A stretch of DNA of 32,356 bases from Rhodospirillaceae bacterium (lineage in GTDB: Bacteria > Pseudomonadota > Alphaproteobacteria > MPNO01 > UBA2964), in NCBI GenBank assembly GCA_018660305.1, contig JABJKO010000330.1:1-32356 (forward strand). Reading direction: 5' to 3'. Positions 1-7,957 of this stretch are shown one piece after another. Every line of letters begins with the position of its first letter. Position 1 is the first letter of the stretch. Position numbers and translations under genes: made by a program. Below the pieces are notes generated by a model. That model was given only the letters and a program-made list of their open reading frames with translations, had not been told where the DNA came from and made no database searches.

Positions 1-1
1 C

Positions 2-553
2 AAATATGCCTTGCCGGCCTATTACATCATTGCCCCCGCCGAGGCGTCGTCCAATTTGTCGCGCTATGACGGCATGCGGTTCGGGCTGCGGGTCGAAGGC
101 GACACGCCGGATGAGACATACGAGAACACGCGCGGCGAAGGGTTCGGCGCCGAAGTACGCCGCCGCATCCTGATCGGGGCTTACGTGCTGTCGGCCGGTT
201 ATTACGACGCCTATTACCTGAAGGCCCAGAAAGTCCGAAACCTGATTGCCGGTGAGTTTACGTCGGCCTTCGAGACCGTCGATGCGATACTCACCCCGAC
301 GGCGCCCAGCGCGGCCTTTGCCCATGGCGAAAAGTCCGACGATCTGATCGCCATGTATCTCAATGACGTGCTGACGGTGCCGGCGAGCCTCGCGGGGCTG
401 CCGGCGATCTCGGTGCCGGCCGGGCTGTCCTCCCAGGGATTGCCGCTGGGATTGCAGCTCATCACGCGCGCGTTTGACGAAGAAGGCCTGTTCCGGGTGG
501 CTGAGACGCTGGAACAGGCGGCCGGGTTCGCCGCGCGGCCGGGCGGCGTGTGA
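2..553 (+). CDS. gatA: Glutamyl-tRNA(Gln)/aspartyl-tRNA(Asn) amidotransferase subunit A, C-terminal part
   Basis: The amidase subunit of GatCAB releases ammonia from glutamine, which is used to convert Glu-tRNA(Gln) to Gln-tRNA(Gln) in the cytoplasm. The gene enters from the left edge already in frame and ends with TGA at 551-553, so about 183 C-terminal residues are visible. The segment reading [20 protein letters not shown] and the later [16 protein letters not shown] are characteristic of GatA; the catalytic Ser-Ser-Lys lies upstream, outside the window. gatB follows 338 bp downstream on the same strand with one small gene between, which supports the assignment. Confidence 0.96.
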   Translation, partial: KYALPAYYIIAPAEASSNLSRYDGMRFGLRVEGDTPDETYENTRGEGFGAEVRRRILIGAYVLSAGYYDAYYLKAQKVRNLIAGEFTSAFETVDAILTPTAPSAAFAHGEKSDDLIAMYLNDVLTVPASLAGLPAISVPAGLSSQGLPLGLQLITRAFDEEGLFRVAETLEQAAGFAARPGGV

Positions 554-560
554 GACGCCC

Positions 561-878
561 ATGAGGTATCATTTTTGGTATGTTCTCATTCATATCGGGC
601 TCGGGCTTCTCGGGTTCCAGTATTTCACCTGGTCCAACACCGGTGGCGTTTATGCGGCGTTGGCCTCGGCAGTTGTGCAGGCCTATGGGGTGTTTGAAAT
701 TCACCGCGATGCGCGGCCCCGGTTCGAGGCGACGCTGGTCAACGAACCGAGCCATCAGGAACGCCAGAACATGGAGAAGGAATACAGGAAACGCTTGACC
801 AAGGCGTGGTTTACGCGGACCTGCATGTATGCGCTGCTGACGCTGATCTCGGCCATGGCCGTGCGCGGCGGCAGTTGA
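561..878 (+). CDS. Small predicted membrane protein between gatA and gatB
   Basis: This is a 105-residue protein starting at ATG 561, seven bases after the gatA stop, so it is probably translationally coupled to gatA. An open frame extends upstream into gatA, but that part overlaps gatA coding and is unlikely to be used. Three hydrophobic stretches are visible: residues about 4-22 ([17 protein letters not shown]), about 27-46 ([18 protein letters not shown]) and the C-terminal end ([14 protein letters not shown]). A charged, Glu/Arg-rich segment separates the second and third. I do not recognise a named family. Its position inside the amidotransferase operon suggests only co-transcription; a role in tRNA amidation is not implied by the sequence. 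Confidence 0.8.
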   Translation: MRYHFWYVLIHIGLGLLGFQYFTWSNTGGVYAALASAVVQAYGVFEIHRDARPRFEATLVNEPSHQERQNMEKEYRKRLTKAWFTRTCMYALLTLISAMAVRGGS

Positions 879-891
879 GGAGAAAAGTGTC

Positions 892-2343
892 ATGTCATTG
901 ATCGAAGGACGCACCGGCGAATGGGAGATGGTGATCGGGCTTGAAGTCCATGCCCAGGCGGTCGCCGACTCCAAGCTGTTTTCAGGCGCCGCCACGTCCT
1001 TTGGCGCGGCGCCCAACACGCAAGTGTCCACCGTGGACGCCGCCATGCCCGGCATGCTGCCGGTGATCAACGAGAAATCGGTGGAGCAGGCCGTCCGCAC
1101 CGGGCTGGGTATCAAGGCGCAGATCAACCGGCGCTCGGTGTTCGACCGCAAGAATTACTTTTATCCCGACCTGCCGGCGGGTTATCAGATTTCGCAATTC
1201 AGCGATCCCATCGTCGGCAAGGGCGAGATCATTCTCGACATGGAGGATGGCGAAACCCGTACCGTCGGCATTACCCGTATTCATCTGGAGCAGGATGCCG
1301 GCAAAAGCCTGCACGACCAGGCCCCCAACAGTACCTATGTGGATCTCAACCGGGCCGGCGTCACCCTGATGGAAATCGTCTCGGAACCGGATATCCGCTC
1401 ATCGGCGGAGGCGGTGGCCTATGTCACGAAGCTGCGCGCTATCCTGCGCTATCTCGGCACCTGCGACGGCAACATGGAAGAGGGCAGCCTGCGCTGCGAC
1501 GTCAACGTGTCGGTGCGCAAGCCGGGCGGTGACCTCGGTACGCGCTGCGAAATCAAGAACGTGAACTCCATCCGCTTCGTGCAACAGGCCATCGAGTACG
1601 AGGCGCGCCGGCAGATCGAGATCATCGAGGAGGGCGGCGCTATCGCGCAGGAAACCCGCCTGTTCGATGCCAACAAGGGCGTAACGCAATCCATGCGGTC
1701 CAAGGAAGAATCGCACGACTACCGCTATTTCCCCGACCCCGACCTACTGCCGCTGGAACTCAGTGAGGATTATATCGAGCAGATCAGGGCGACCTTGCCG
1801 GAACTGCCCGACGAGAAAAAAACGCGTTTCATGGCCGATTTCGGCCTGTCCGCTTACGATGCAGGTGTGCTGGTAGCCGAACGCGCCATCGCCGAATATT
1901 TCGAGACGATGGCCCAGGGGCGCGATGCCAAGATTGCCGCCAACTGGATTACCAGCGATTTGTTCGGGGTGCTCAACAAGCAGGGCCTCGATATCACGGA
2001 ATCGCCGGTCAGCGCGGACCAGCTTGGCGGGCTGATCGACCTGATCGCCGATGGGACCCTGTCGCGCCGCATCGCCAAGGACGTGTTCGACGACATGGTG
2101 GAAAGCGGCAGGGATCCGGACACCATCGTCGAGGAGAAGGGCCTGAAGCAGGTCTCCGATACCGGCGAGATCGAAACCATCATCGACGGTATCATCGCCG
2201 GGGCGGACAAGCAGGTCGAACAGTTCAAATCCGGCAACGAAAAGATCATCGGCTGGTTTGTCGGCCAGGTCATGCAGCAGACCCAGGGCAAGGCCAACCC
2301 CGCCATCGTCAACGAGATTTTGCGGAAAAAACTGACGGGATAA
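892..2343 (+). CDS. gatB: Aspartyl/glutamyl-tRNA amidotransferase subunit B
   Basis: GatB is the kinase-like subunit of GatCAB: it phosphorylates the misacylated tRNA's Glu or Asp side chain and receives ammonia from GatA. The 483-residue length is normal for the family. Diagnostic segments include the N-terminal [12 protein letters not shown], the SKLFSGA region, [16 protein letters not shown] near residue 85, and [14 protein letters not shown] near residue 200. The C-terminal third is the YqeY-like tail that contacts tRNA. A good ribosome binding site (GAGGAG) lies just before ATG 892. It closes the gatA-small gene-gatB run and is convergent with the next gene. Confidence 0.97.
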   Translation: MSLIEGRTGEWEMVIGLEVHAQAVADSKLFSGAATSFGAAPNTQVSTVDAAMPGMLPVINEKSVEQAVRTGLGIKAQINRRSVFDRKNYFYPDLPAGYQISQFSDPIVGKGEIILDMEDGETRTVGITRIHLEQDAGKSLHDQAPNSTYVDLNRAGVTLMEIVSEPDIRSSAEAVAYVTKLRAILRYLGTCDGNMEEGSLRCDVNVSVRKPGGDLGTRCEIKNVNSIRFVQQAIEYEARRQIEIIEEGGAIAQETRLFDANKGVTQSMRSKEESHDYRYFPDPDLLPLELSEDYIEQIRATLPELPDEKKTRFMADFGLSAYDAGVLVAERAIAEYFETMAQGRDAKIAANWITSDLFGVLNKQGLDITESPVSADQLGGLIDLIADGTLSRRIAKDVFDDMVESGRDPDTIVEEKGLKQVSDTGEIETIIDGIIAGADKQVEQFKSGNEKIIGWFVGQVMQQTQGKANPAIVNEILRKKLTG

Positions 2344-2376
2344 ATTTTCGATTCAGGTCGCCTGACGATCAGGACT

Positions 2377-3042
2377 TTACCGGGAAAAGGCAAGCCCCAT
2401 CATACGCCGATATAGGGCCGCGATGGCTAAGCGCCAGCCGCCGATACGTGTGCGGTCGTCGGACAGAAGCTGTATTTCCTGTTCATAGTGTGCCAGCCGG
2501 AGATCACGTTCCTTGCTGGCGATGCGTTCCTCTGACACGTGATACTGGATTTCCCGGTTACAGCGCTCGATCAGGAACAGGATATTGGCCAGCGATTGTC
2601 GGACGACCACTTCGCTGTCGCGGGATTCCCGTTTCATCTTGTTGACGTCTGAGCGCAGTTCCCGTAGCGCGGATTCGATACCTTTGTCTGTGGTGGTGTC
2701 GGACGGAGGCTCGGTGGCAGATAGTCCGGAGAGGGAAATTTCACCGGGCAGGGCTGCCAGTATATTATCGATCTCGGGTTTCTGTAGTTTTCGGGCCCGC
2801 AGATCCCTGATCTGTGCCAGGGCGGGGATGGAGCTGACGGCGACCATCAGTTTTCGGCTGTCGCGAACGGCGTCGATATGGGCGCTGTAATCCCGAATAT
2901 AGCGCCGCAGCGTCGTGGGACTAATGCGCAGGGCTCGGGCCGCCTCGGCAATGGATAGGAATGGTTCCGCGACAGGAGCAGCGGCCCCGACATTGTCGGC
3001 CTGGCCACCGAACAGGGCCTCTAGAGACTGAACTTCACGCAT
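2377..3042 (-). CDS. HTH (MerR-like) DNA-binding protein with C-terminal coiled coil
   Basis: This is a 221-residue protein from ATG 3042. An open frame continues upstream to 3222, but it would run through the divergent parA start and lacks a better initiation site. Residues about 29-50 (SIAEAARALRISPTTLRRYI) form a helix-turn-helix of the MerR/excisionase kind, followed by DLRARKLQKPEIDNIL, typical of the dimerisation side of MerR-like regulators. The second half is highly charged and heptad-like (ALRELRSDVNKMKRESRDSE onward), suggesting a coiled coil. No effector domain is recognisable. Divergence from a ParA-type ATPase suggests it binds the shared intergenic region, as a regulator or as a centromere-binding protein. 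The specific role is inferred. Confidence 0.72.
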   Translation of the reverse strand: MREVQSLEALFGGQADNVGAAAPVAEPFLSIAEAARALRISPTTLRRYIRDYSAHIDAVRDSRKLMVAVSSIPALAQIRDLRARKLQKPEIDNILAALPGEISLSGLSATEPPSDTTTDKGIESALRELRSDVNKMKRESRDSEVVVRQSLANILFLIERCNREIQYHVSEERIASKERDLRLAHYEQEIQLLSDDRTRIGGWRLAIAALYRRMMGLAFSR

Positions 3043-3075
3043 GACGCGGACTGAACCCCACCAACTTTTGAGCCG

Positions 3076-3104
3076 TTGGATTAGCAAATTATACAAGATA
3101 TAGT
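3076..3104. promoter_or_regulatory. Candidate overlapping divergent promoters between the HTH gene and parA
   Basis: On the plus strand TTGGAT (3076-3081) and TATAGT (3099-3104) are separated by 17 bp and face the ParA gene. On the minus strand a perfect TATAAT lies at 3093-3088 facing the HTH gene, without a convincing -35 element. The AT-rich gap contrasts with the GC-rich surroundings. The hexamers are only partial matches, so this is a modest prediction. Confidence 0.35.
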
Positions 3105-3145
3105 CGATTTTGAATCTGGATACATCATATTTTGGGGTTTCCGGC

Positions 3146-3844
3146 ATGGAACGTGAATTTGGATGTCCTCCTGGCATCGGACTTTCACCCACAACTTCAG
3201 TGATCGCTTTGGTGTCCACCAAGGGCGGGGTCGGAAAAACGACGTTATCTGGTCATCTCGCGGTCGAGGCGGAGCGCCAGGGCGCCGGGCCGGCGGCTCT
3301 GATCGATATGGACCCGCAGGGCAGCCTGTCCCACTGGTGGAACGCCCGGGAGCGGCCAACGCCCCTCTTTGTGGATTCGACACGGGAACGAATTGATTCG
3401 GATCTGCGGGAGCTTGGAACGCTGGGCGTCAGGCTTACCATTATCGACACTCCGCCATCGCCGACAGAAATCATTGAAGCAGCGGTTCGTGTCGCGGATC
3501 TGGTGATCATCCCGCTGCGTGCAGGTCCCCATGATATGCGAACCGTACCGGCTACGCTCTCGGTGGTGGAGCGTTTGGACAAGCCGGTGGTCTTCGTGCT
3601 GAATGGCGCAACGGTGGGTGCTCGGATAACCAACGAAGCGGTCAGGCTGTTATCGCAATATGGTCCACTGGCGCCGGTTATGCACCAGAGGGTCGATTAT
3701 GCGGCAAGTATGATCGATGGCCGCACTGCCATGGAGATCAAGACCTCTTCTCCGGCCATCGATGAAATCCACAGCTTCTGGGCGTATATTCAAAGGCGTC
3801 TCGGCGGGGCCGAGATCCTGCCATTACAGCGGGCGCTGGCGTGA
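3146..3844 (+). CDS. ParA family partition-type ATPase
   Basis: ParA ATPases bind non-specific DNA as ATP dimers and position plasmids, chromosomes or protein cargos. From ATG 3146 the protein has 232 residues, the size of plasmid-type ParA without an HTH domain. The deviant Walker A motif STKGGVGKTT is at about residues 23-32, Walker A' (LIDMDPQGSLSHW) near 55, and Walker B (LTIIDTPPSPTE) near 100. The tail DYAASMIDGRTAMEI is also typical. An earlier TTG at 3110 and a GTG at 3200 are alternative starts. The next gene overlaps the stop codon, implying coupled translation. No ParB gene is adjacent, so the cargo is unknown. Type Ib partition systems and protein-positioning systems such as McdA/McdB both fit. 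Confidence 0.9.
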   Translation: MEREFGCPPGIGLSPTTSVIALVSTKGGVGKTTLSGHLAVEAERQGAGPAALIDMDPQGSLSHWWNARERPTPLFVDSTRERIDSDLRELGTLGVRLTIIDTPPSPTEIIEAAVRVADLVIIPLRAGPHDMRTVPATLSVVERLDKPVVFVLNGATVGARITNEAVRLLSQYGPLAPVMHQRVDYAASMIDGRTAMEIKTSSPAIDEIHSFWAYIQRRLGGAEILPLQRALA

Positions 3845-4119
3845 CCGACGATCGATCCAACGATAATTACCATATATCCTCCCGCCTTCTGGCCAGGAAA
3901 GGCGGCGCCGCTCCGCTCCAGGCCCGGGGCAGGGGGCTCGTTCTGTCCCGTGATGTGGCTGCCGGGTCATTAGATGGTGAGGATCTCAGCGAGGCAATTG
4001 TTGCGGCCACGCTTGATCTCTTGTCGCCGGATGCCAAACCTCGCAAGCCACCGAAGGCGGCGGCCTTGACCGATTTATTCGATCCTGCCTTGGCTGATGG
4101 AAATCGGGCTAAACGCTGA
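3841..4119 (+). CDS. Small protein coupled to ParA (possible adaptor)
   Basis: This is a 92-residue protein with GTG start at 3841, overlapping the parA stop in a GTGA arrangement, so the two are almost certainly co-translated. It starts NYHISSRLLARKGGAAPLQA, has an acidic middle (GSLDGEDLSEAIVAATLDLL) and a basic Pro/Lys stretch (DAKPRKPPKAA). It has no membrane segment and no recognisable ParB or ribbon-helix-helix fold by eye. Small genes immediately after a ParA often encode the centromere- or cargo-binding partner, and that is my inference here. I cannot place it in a named family. Confidence 0.72.
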   Translation: MTDDRSNDNYHISSRLLARKGGAAPLQARGRGLVLSRDVAAGSLDGEDLSEAIVAATLDLLSPDAKPRKPPKAAALTDLFDPALADGNRAKR

Positions 4120-4387
4120 AGTCACGCTGAAATTCTGCCTGGTCCGTCAAAAATCGGCGAAATAGCCCCGGTTTTGAGAAGTTTTCCGGGAAATAGCTGA
4201 TTTCTGCCGCCTCTGTATGCTTTGGATATTTCTCATCAAAATTGCCGAATTACGCGATCTGACCGTCAAGATTAACAACCTGTTCAAATTTTCGACGCAA
4301 ACTCCGCAACACACCATTTGGTAGAGGCGTCCTGTCCCGAAATGTTTTTGCGGCAGGGAATGCCCTTAACCGGGATATTGTCAGGTT

Positions 4388-4897
4388 ATGTCCATGAAAG
4401 ACGCACCAGCCGGAACAGCACGCACTGAAATCGGCGAGGAATTGCCGCAGGGGATGGAGCGTCGTCTCGTTCTCCGGCTTCTCGCTCACTGGCGCCAGCT
4501 ATGCGACGATCGCGAGTTCCCTTCCTTTGCGGATGTCGATCCGGATGACATGGCTGATATGTGGCCCCATTGTTTCGTGATCGAGATATTTGAGGATGAT
4601 TCGGAACCGGTGTTCCGGGCCTTGGGTGACGACCTGGCGGCGACGATCGACGATTCCCTGATTGATCAGGGAATTACCATAGCAGAGGAGGGTACGCTGC
4701 CTTCCGTTGCCATTACGTTCCTTGCGGAGGTTTTGCGGAAGGGCGTCCCGGTTTCCCGTGGCGATGAATTCTTTAAACCCGACGGCACACAGGTCCTCTA
4801 TAGGAGCATTCTGCTTCCCATGAGTGACGATGGCGATCGGATCAGCGGTATCCTTGGCGCTGTGAATTGCCGGGAAGTTTCGCCGGAGGATCATTAG
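4388..4897 (+). CDS. PAS_5-type PAS domain protein
   Basis: This 169-residue protein has the layout of the alphaproteobacterial PAS_5 family (PF07310). It has the LLAHWRQLCDDREFPSFADVDP motif near residues 31-53, then WPHCFVIEIFEDD and FRALGDDLA, and closes with YRSILLPMSDDGDRISGILGAV. No kinase, cyclase or output domain is attached, so the protein is a stand-alone PAS module, probably a sensor or docking partner. Start ATG 4388 is followed two codons later by another ATG with no clear preference. The 268 bp upstream (4120-4387) is AT-richer than its surroundings and holds no convincing gene. The ligand is unknown. Confidence 0.8.
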   Translation: MSMKDAPAGTARTEIGEELPQGMERRLVLRLLAHWRQLCDDREFPSFADVDPDDMADMWPHCFVIEIFEDDSEPVFRALGDDLAATIDDSLIDQGITIAEEGTLPSVAITFLAEVLRKGVPVSRGDEFFKPDGTQVLYRSILLPMSDDGDRISGILGAVNCREVSPEDH

Positions 4898-4937
4898 GCC
4901 GGCGGAATAAGAGATTGGCGTTCATTGTGGGCTGGCC

Positions 4938-5357
4938 ATGAAAGCGTTTGAAATCCACACCTTTAAGGACGGCCAGTGGAAGATCGATTCGGTCTTCGAT
5001 GATCGTGAGCTTGCTCTCCACGAGGCGCGAAAGGTCGAAGAGGGAGGACGTTATGCGAGGCTTCGCGTCATCGAGGAAAATTACGACGAGGTAAGCGACC
5101 TCACCACCACCCGCACGATTTATCGAGGCGGAAGCGCCAATCAGAATGACAAGAAACGCCGGGCAACCGCGCCGCGGAAAACCGGCACCTCGAGACCACA
5201 TGGCGGGGTCGGTGAAGAGGCGGTAAGAAAAAGTCGGACAGATAGATCACAGAGTCAGAAAACCAATGTGCTGGTTCCCGTGCTGGTGCTCCTGATTCTT
5301 ATTCTGGCTGGCGTCGCGGCGATGTTCGCCATGCAATATTTCAGCCTGCAGAAATAA
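4938..5357 (+). CDS. Uncharacterised protein with C-terminal membrane anchor
   Basis: This is a 139-residue protein, 40 bp after the PAS_5 gene and probably in the same transcript. The first 65 residues look like a small globular domain (KAFEIHTFKDGQWKIDSVFD, then ARLRVIEENYD). A basic, low-complexity linker follows at about residues 68-107 (KKRRATAPRKTG). The end carries one transmembrane helix (VLVPVLVLLILILAGVAAMF). There is no signal peptide, so the globular part should face the cytoplasm with a tail anchor. I do not recognise a named family. It is convergent with the DMT exporter. Confidence 0.75.
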   Translation: MKAFEIHTFKDGQWKIDSVFDDRELALHEARKVEEGGRYARLRVIEENYDEVSDLTTTRTIYRGGSANQNDKKRRATAPRKTGTSRPHGGVGEEAVRKSRTDRSQSQKTNVLVPVLVLLILILAGVAAMFAMQYFSLQK

Positions 5358-5379
5358 ACGCGCTTTCGTCACCCCGGTA

Positions 5380-6246
5380 TCAGTGCGAGCGCCTTTCCTG
5401 CCAGGTTACGTAATATGTCGCGCCGAAAATGATGACGGCACCCAGAATGGTCCAAAAATCGGGCACCTCCGAGAACAGAAAGAAGCCCGCGGCCGCGGCG
5501 AATGGCAGGCGCAGAAAATCGAACGGCATGACAAAGCTCGCGTCGGCCGCGGCGAAGGATCGATTCATGCAGCTCTGGCCCAGAACATTGAGGACGCCAA
5601 TGGACACGAGCATCGTCCATTGAAGAGTAGTCGGTGCCGCCCAGTCGAACAGACAGGGTATGGCGAAGGCCACCGCTGTAAACGCGCTGACATAAAATAC
5701 GATTGCCGCCGAGGATTCCGTACGCACCAGGATCTTGGTCAGGATGCCTGTTCCCGCATAGGCGAGGGCGGATATGAGAACTACCAGGGACACCAGGTCC
5801 ACCGCCTCAAGACCTGGGCGCAGAATGACCAGGGTTCCGGAAAACCCAACGGCTGTGCCCACCCAGCGGTGGATATTCAGCCTTTCGCCAAGAATGATGA
5901 TCGCCAGCACGACACCAAACAGAGGCAGGGTAAAATGAAGCGCTACTGCTTCGGCCAAGGGGATGCGGGACAGCGCGTAGATCCACAGCACCAGGCCAAT
6001 GCTGGTCAAGGCGCCCCTGCTCAGCATCAGGGTCATGCGGCGTGTGACCAGCGCCTGCAAACCCTGGCGGGCAAACCAGGGAACCAACAGCGCGACACTC
6101 ACGACGCCACGGACAAAGATGATCTGATGGACCGGGATAGAATCATCCGTCAGAAACCGGATCAACACTGTCATGGCGGAGAACAGCACGATGCAGATCG
6201 TCATCCAGAGCGCGGCTCTGGTGGTTCCGGGAAGTGTCGCTGCCAT
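5380..6246 (-). CDS. EamA/DMT family transporter
   Basis: This is an inner-membrane transporter of the drug/metabolite superfamily with about ten helices in two EamA repeats. From ATG 6246 the protein has 288 residues, the usual family size. The open frame extends to 6402, but the extra 52 residues are polar, unlike the family, and coincide with the activator-box region, so the shorter start is preferred. Repeat one includes FVRGVVSVALLVPW and ALSRIPLAEAVALHFTLPLF; repeat two ends FFLFSEVPDFWTILGAVIIFGA. The LPLF and sxGE-type (LGERLNI) segments are characteristic. Substrate cannot be told; members of this kind export amino acids or other metabolites. The opposite strand has a long spurious frame. 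Confidence 0.88.
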   Translation of the reverse strand: MAATLPGTTRAALWMTICIVLFSAMTVLIRFLTDDSIPVHQIIFVRGVVSVALLVPWFARQGLQALVTRRMTLMLSRGALTSIGLVLWIYALSRIPLAEAVALHFTLPLFGVVLAIIILGERLNIHRWVGTAVGFSGTLVILRPGLEAVDLVSLVVLISALAYAGTGILTKILVRTESSAAIVFYVSAFTAVAFAIPCLFDWAAPTTLQWTMLVSIGVLNVLGQSCMNRSFAAADASFVMPFDFLRLPFAAAAGFFLFSEVPDFWTILGAVIIFGATYYVTWQERRSH

Positions 6247-6353
6247 GAATTGGTCCAAAGGGGACGGAAATTCCCGCAAAACCCAGCGGGGCAGGGGCTG
6301 AGTAGCACTAATCCGGTGTTCATTGATAGCCACCCGACACGTTAACTGTTGGG

Positions 6354-6423
6354 TGTCGGTGGATTTTACAGTTTTTCGGTCCGGGTCCCCAAAACGATCC
6401 AAAACCGTCGGTGGATTTTACAG
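6354..6423 (+). promoter_or_regulatory. Tandem upstream activator boxes for the 6486 sigma-54 promoter
   Basis: Two nearly identical 18-bp boxes are seen: TGTCGGTGGATTTTACAG at 6354-6371 and the same sequence with C as first base at 6406-6423. Their starts are 52 bp apart (about five helical turns). They lie 80-132 bp upstream of the -24 element, as expected for binding sites of a sigma-54 enhancer-binding protein. Related boxes with exactly the same spacing occur at 21178 and 21230. The cognate activator is not in the window. Confidence 0.72.
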
Positions 6424-6485
6424 TTCTGATATCTGGCGATTTCGTTAACCATGGGGGGCCGCGGAAACCGCCGAATTAACCCGGT

Positions 6486-6501
6486 TGGCATGGTTCTTGC
6501 A
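6486..6501 (+). promoter_or_regulatory. Sigma-54 (RpoN) promoter
   Basis: TGGCAT-GGTTC-TTGCA matches the RpoN -24/-12 consensus. The invariant GG (6487-6488) and GC (6499-6500) are separated by exactly 10 bp. The predicted transcription start is near 6512. It points to the right, towards the terminator at 6611 and then the aminotransferase. Confidence 0.8.
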
Positions 6502-6511
6502 TAATACCAAA

Positions 6512-6642
6512 GTGGTTGGTTACGCTGATGAGGCGACAAACACATTAAACCGTCTGGATTGATCGCACCTCAATCGCACAACCATCCCCCCCGATAAAGA
6601 TTGTCGAGGGAAACGGTGGTCCTTTTGGCCGCCGTTTCTTTT
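6512..6642 (+). ncRNA. Candidate sigma-54-dependent small RNA or regulated leader
   Basis: Between the predicted sigma-54 start (about 6512) and an intrinsic terminator (6611-6642) lie about 130 nt with no plausible reading frame. The stretch contains an inverted repeat GATTG/CAATC (6557-6561 and 6571-6575) and a direct repeat of ATCGCAC (6562-6568 and 6573-6579-like). Either it is a free small RNA, or it is a leader whose terminator controls readthrough into the aminotransferase at 6737. The early part resembles the leader at the second sigma-54 promoter (21336 onward). No known RNA family is recognised. Confidence 0.45.
6611..6642 (+). terminator. Intrinsic terminator upstream of the aminotransferase
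   Basis: AAACGGTGG (6611-6619) pairs with CCGCCGTTT (6629-6637), extended inward by T-G and C-G pairs to an 11-bp stem with a tight loop. It is followed by CTTTT. It lies before, not after, an annotated gene on this strand, so it ends a non-coding transcript or attenuates. Confidence 0.65.
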
Positions 6643-6736
6643 GCTGCCCAGCCGTTGGGACTGGTTCCGCGGCCTACCCCACATGACGGGGGCGCATTTA
6701 CACGATAAAGTCGCCAGTCGACACGAGGGAGGACGG

Positions 6737-7948
6737 GTGTTGACGCTACCAGCCATATCCAGACGCGTTGCCGATATAGCGCAATCAGCTGCCATCGCCG
6801 TCGACCAGAAGGTCCGCGAACTGCGCGCTTCCGGCAAGGATGTCATCGGTCTCGGCAGCGGCGAGCCTGATTTCGATACGCCCGACAATATCAAACAGGC
6901 TGCCATCGACGCCATCTGGGCCGGCAGGACCAAATACACCGTTGTCGACGGTATTCCGGACCTGAAAGCTGCCATCGCTGACAAATATCGCCGCGAGAAC
7001 GGGCTGGTTTTCGAGCCCTCTCAGATCTCCGTCGGCGCCGGCGGCAAGCAGATCATCACAAACGCCTTTGCCGCGACCATCGATCCCGGCGACGAGGTTA
7101 TCGTGCCGGCGCCATACTGGGTGACCTATCCGGATTCCGCCAAGGTGTGGGGCGCCGTTCCGGTGGTTGTAGAATGCCCTCAGGCGCAGGGCTTCAAGCT
7201 GCTGCCCGACCAGCTCGACGCCGCCGTAACCGAACGCACCAAATGGCTGATCATCAATTCTCCATCAAACCCCAGTGGCGCGACCTACAGTGCCGATGAG
7301 CTCAATGCATTAGCGGCGGTCCTCCGGAATCATCCGCACGTCCTGATCATGAGCGATGATATCTATGAGCATATCGTGTTCGATGACCGCCCGTTCACCA
7401 CGCTGCTGCAGGTGGCGCCGGATCTGGCCGACCGGGTGTTGATCGTCAATGGTGTGTCCAAGACCTACTGCATGACGGGCTGGCGCATCGGCTATGGCGC
7501 CGGGCCCAAGCCCATTATTCAGGCCATGGCGAAAATGCAGGGTCAGACCACCACCCACCCGTCGAGCATCGGGCAATACGCCACCATCGAGGCACTCAAT
7601 GGCGACCAGTCTTCGCTGGCGACCCATCGCGACGCCTACCGGGCGCGGCGCGATCATGTGGTCGCCGCGTTGAACGATTGCGACGGCATCGATTGCCTCA
7701 ACCCCGAAGGCGCGTTCTATGTCTACCCGTCCTGCGCCGGCACCATGGGCAAGACAGCGCCGAACGGCGTCACGCTGAAGAATGATGAGGATTTTGCCCT
7801 GGCCCTGCTGGACTGCGAAGGGGTGGCCATCGTCCATGGCGCGGCCTTCGGCCTGTCGCCGCATTTCCGTATCACCACGGCGGCGGCTGACGAGACACTG
7901 GTTGAGGCCTGCAAACGGATTCGGCGATTCTGCGCGGGGCTGGAGTGA
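6737..7948 (+). CDS. Class I pyridoxal-phosphate aminotransferase (aspartate aminotransferase type)
   Basis: This enzyme family transfers amino groups between amino acids and 2-oxoacids. From GTG 6737 the protein has 403 residues, the normal length. A TTG at 6740 is an equally possible start, since the GAGGGAGGA site (6725-6733) sits better for it. Markers are IGLGSGEPDFDTPDN near residue 38, the substrate/PLP-binding NSPSNPSGATY, DDIYEHIVF, and VSKTYCMTGWRIGYG with the PLP-binding Lys at about residue 242. The C-terminal arginine is in HFRITTAA. Only 9 bp separate it from the M20 amidase, suggesting an operon in which the amidase may yield an amino acid for transamination. The exact substrate is not certain. 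Confidence 0.93.
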   Translation: MLTLPAISRRVADIAQSAAIAVDQKVRELRASGKDVIGLGSGEPDFDTPDNIKQAAIDAIWAGRTKYTVVDGIPDLKAAIADKYRRENGLVFEPSQISVGAGGKQIITNAFAATIDPGDEVIVPAPYWVTYPDSAKVWGAVPVVVECPQAQGFKLLPDQLDAAVTERTKWLIINSPSNPSGATYSADELNALAAVLRNHPHVLIMSDDIYEHIVFDDRPFTTLLQVAPDLADRVLIVNGVSKTYCMTGWRIGYGAGPKPIIQAMAKMQGQTTTHPSSIGQYATIEALNGDQSSLATHRDAYRARRDHVVAALNDCDGIDCLNPEGAFYVYPSCAGTMGKTAPNGVTLKNDEDFALALLDCEGVAIVHGAAFGLSPHFRITTAAADETLVEACKRIRRFCAGLE

Positions 7949-7957
7949 GAGCGTTCC

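Noticed and set aside
5383..6345. 320-residue open frame on the plus strand
   Set aside because: It is antisense to the DMT transporter, whose repeats are clear. The translation is rich in Gln, Arg, His and Gly with no domain, typical of GC-rich shadow frames.
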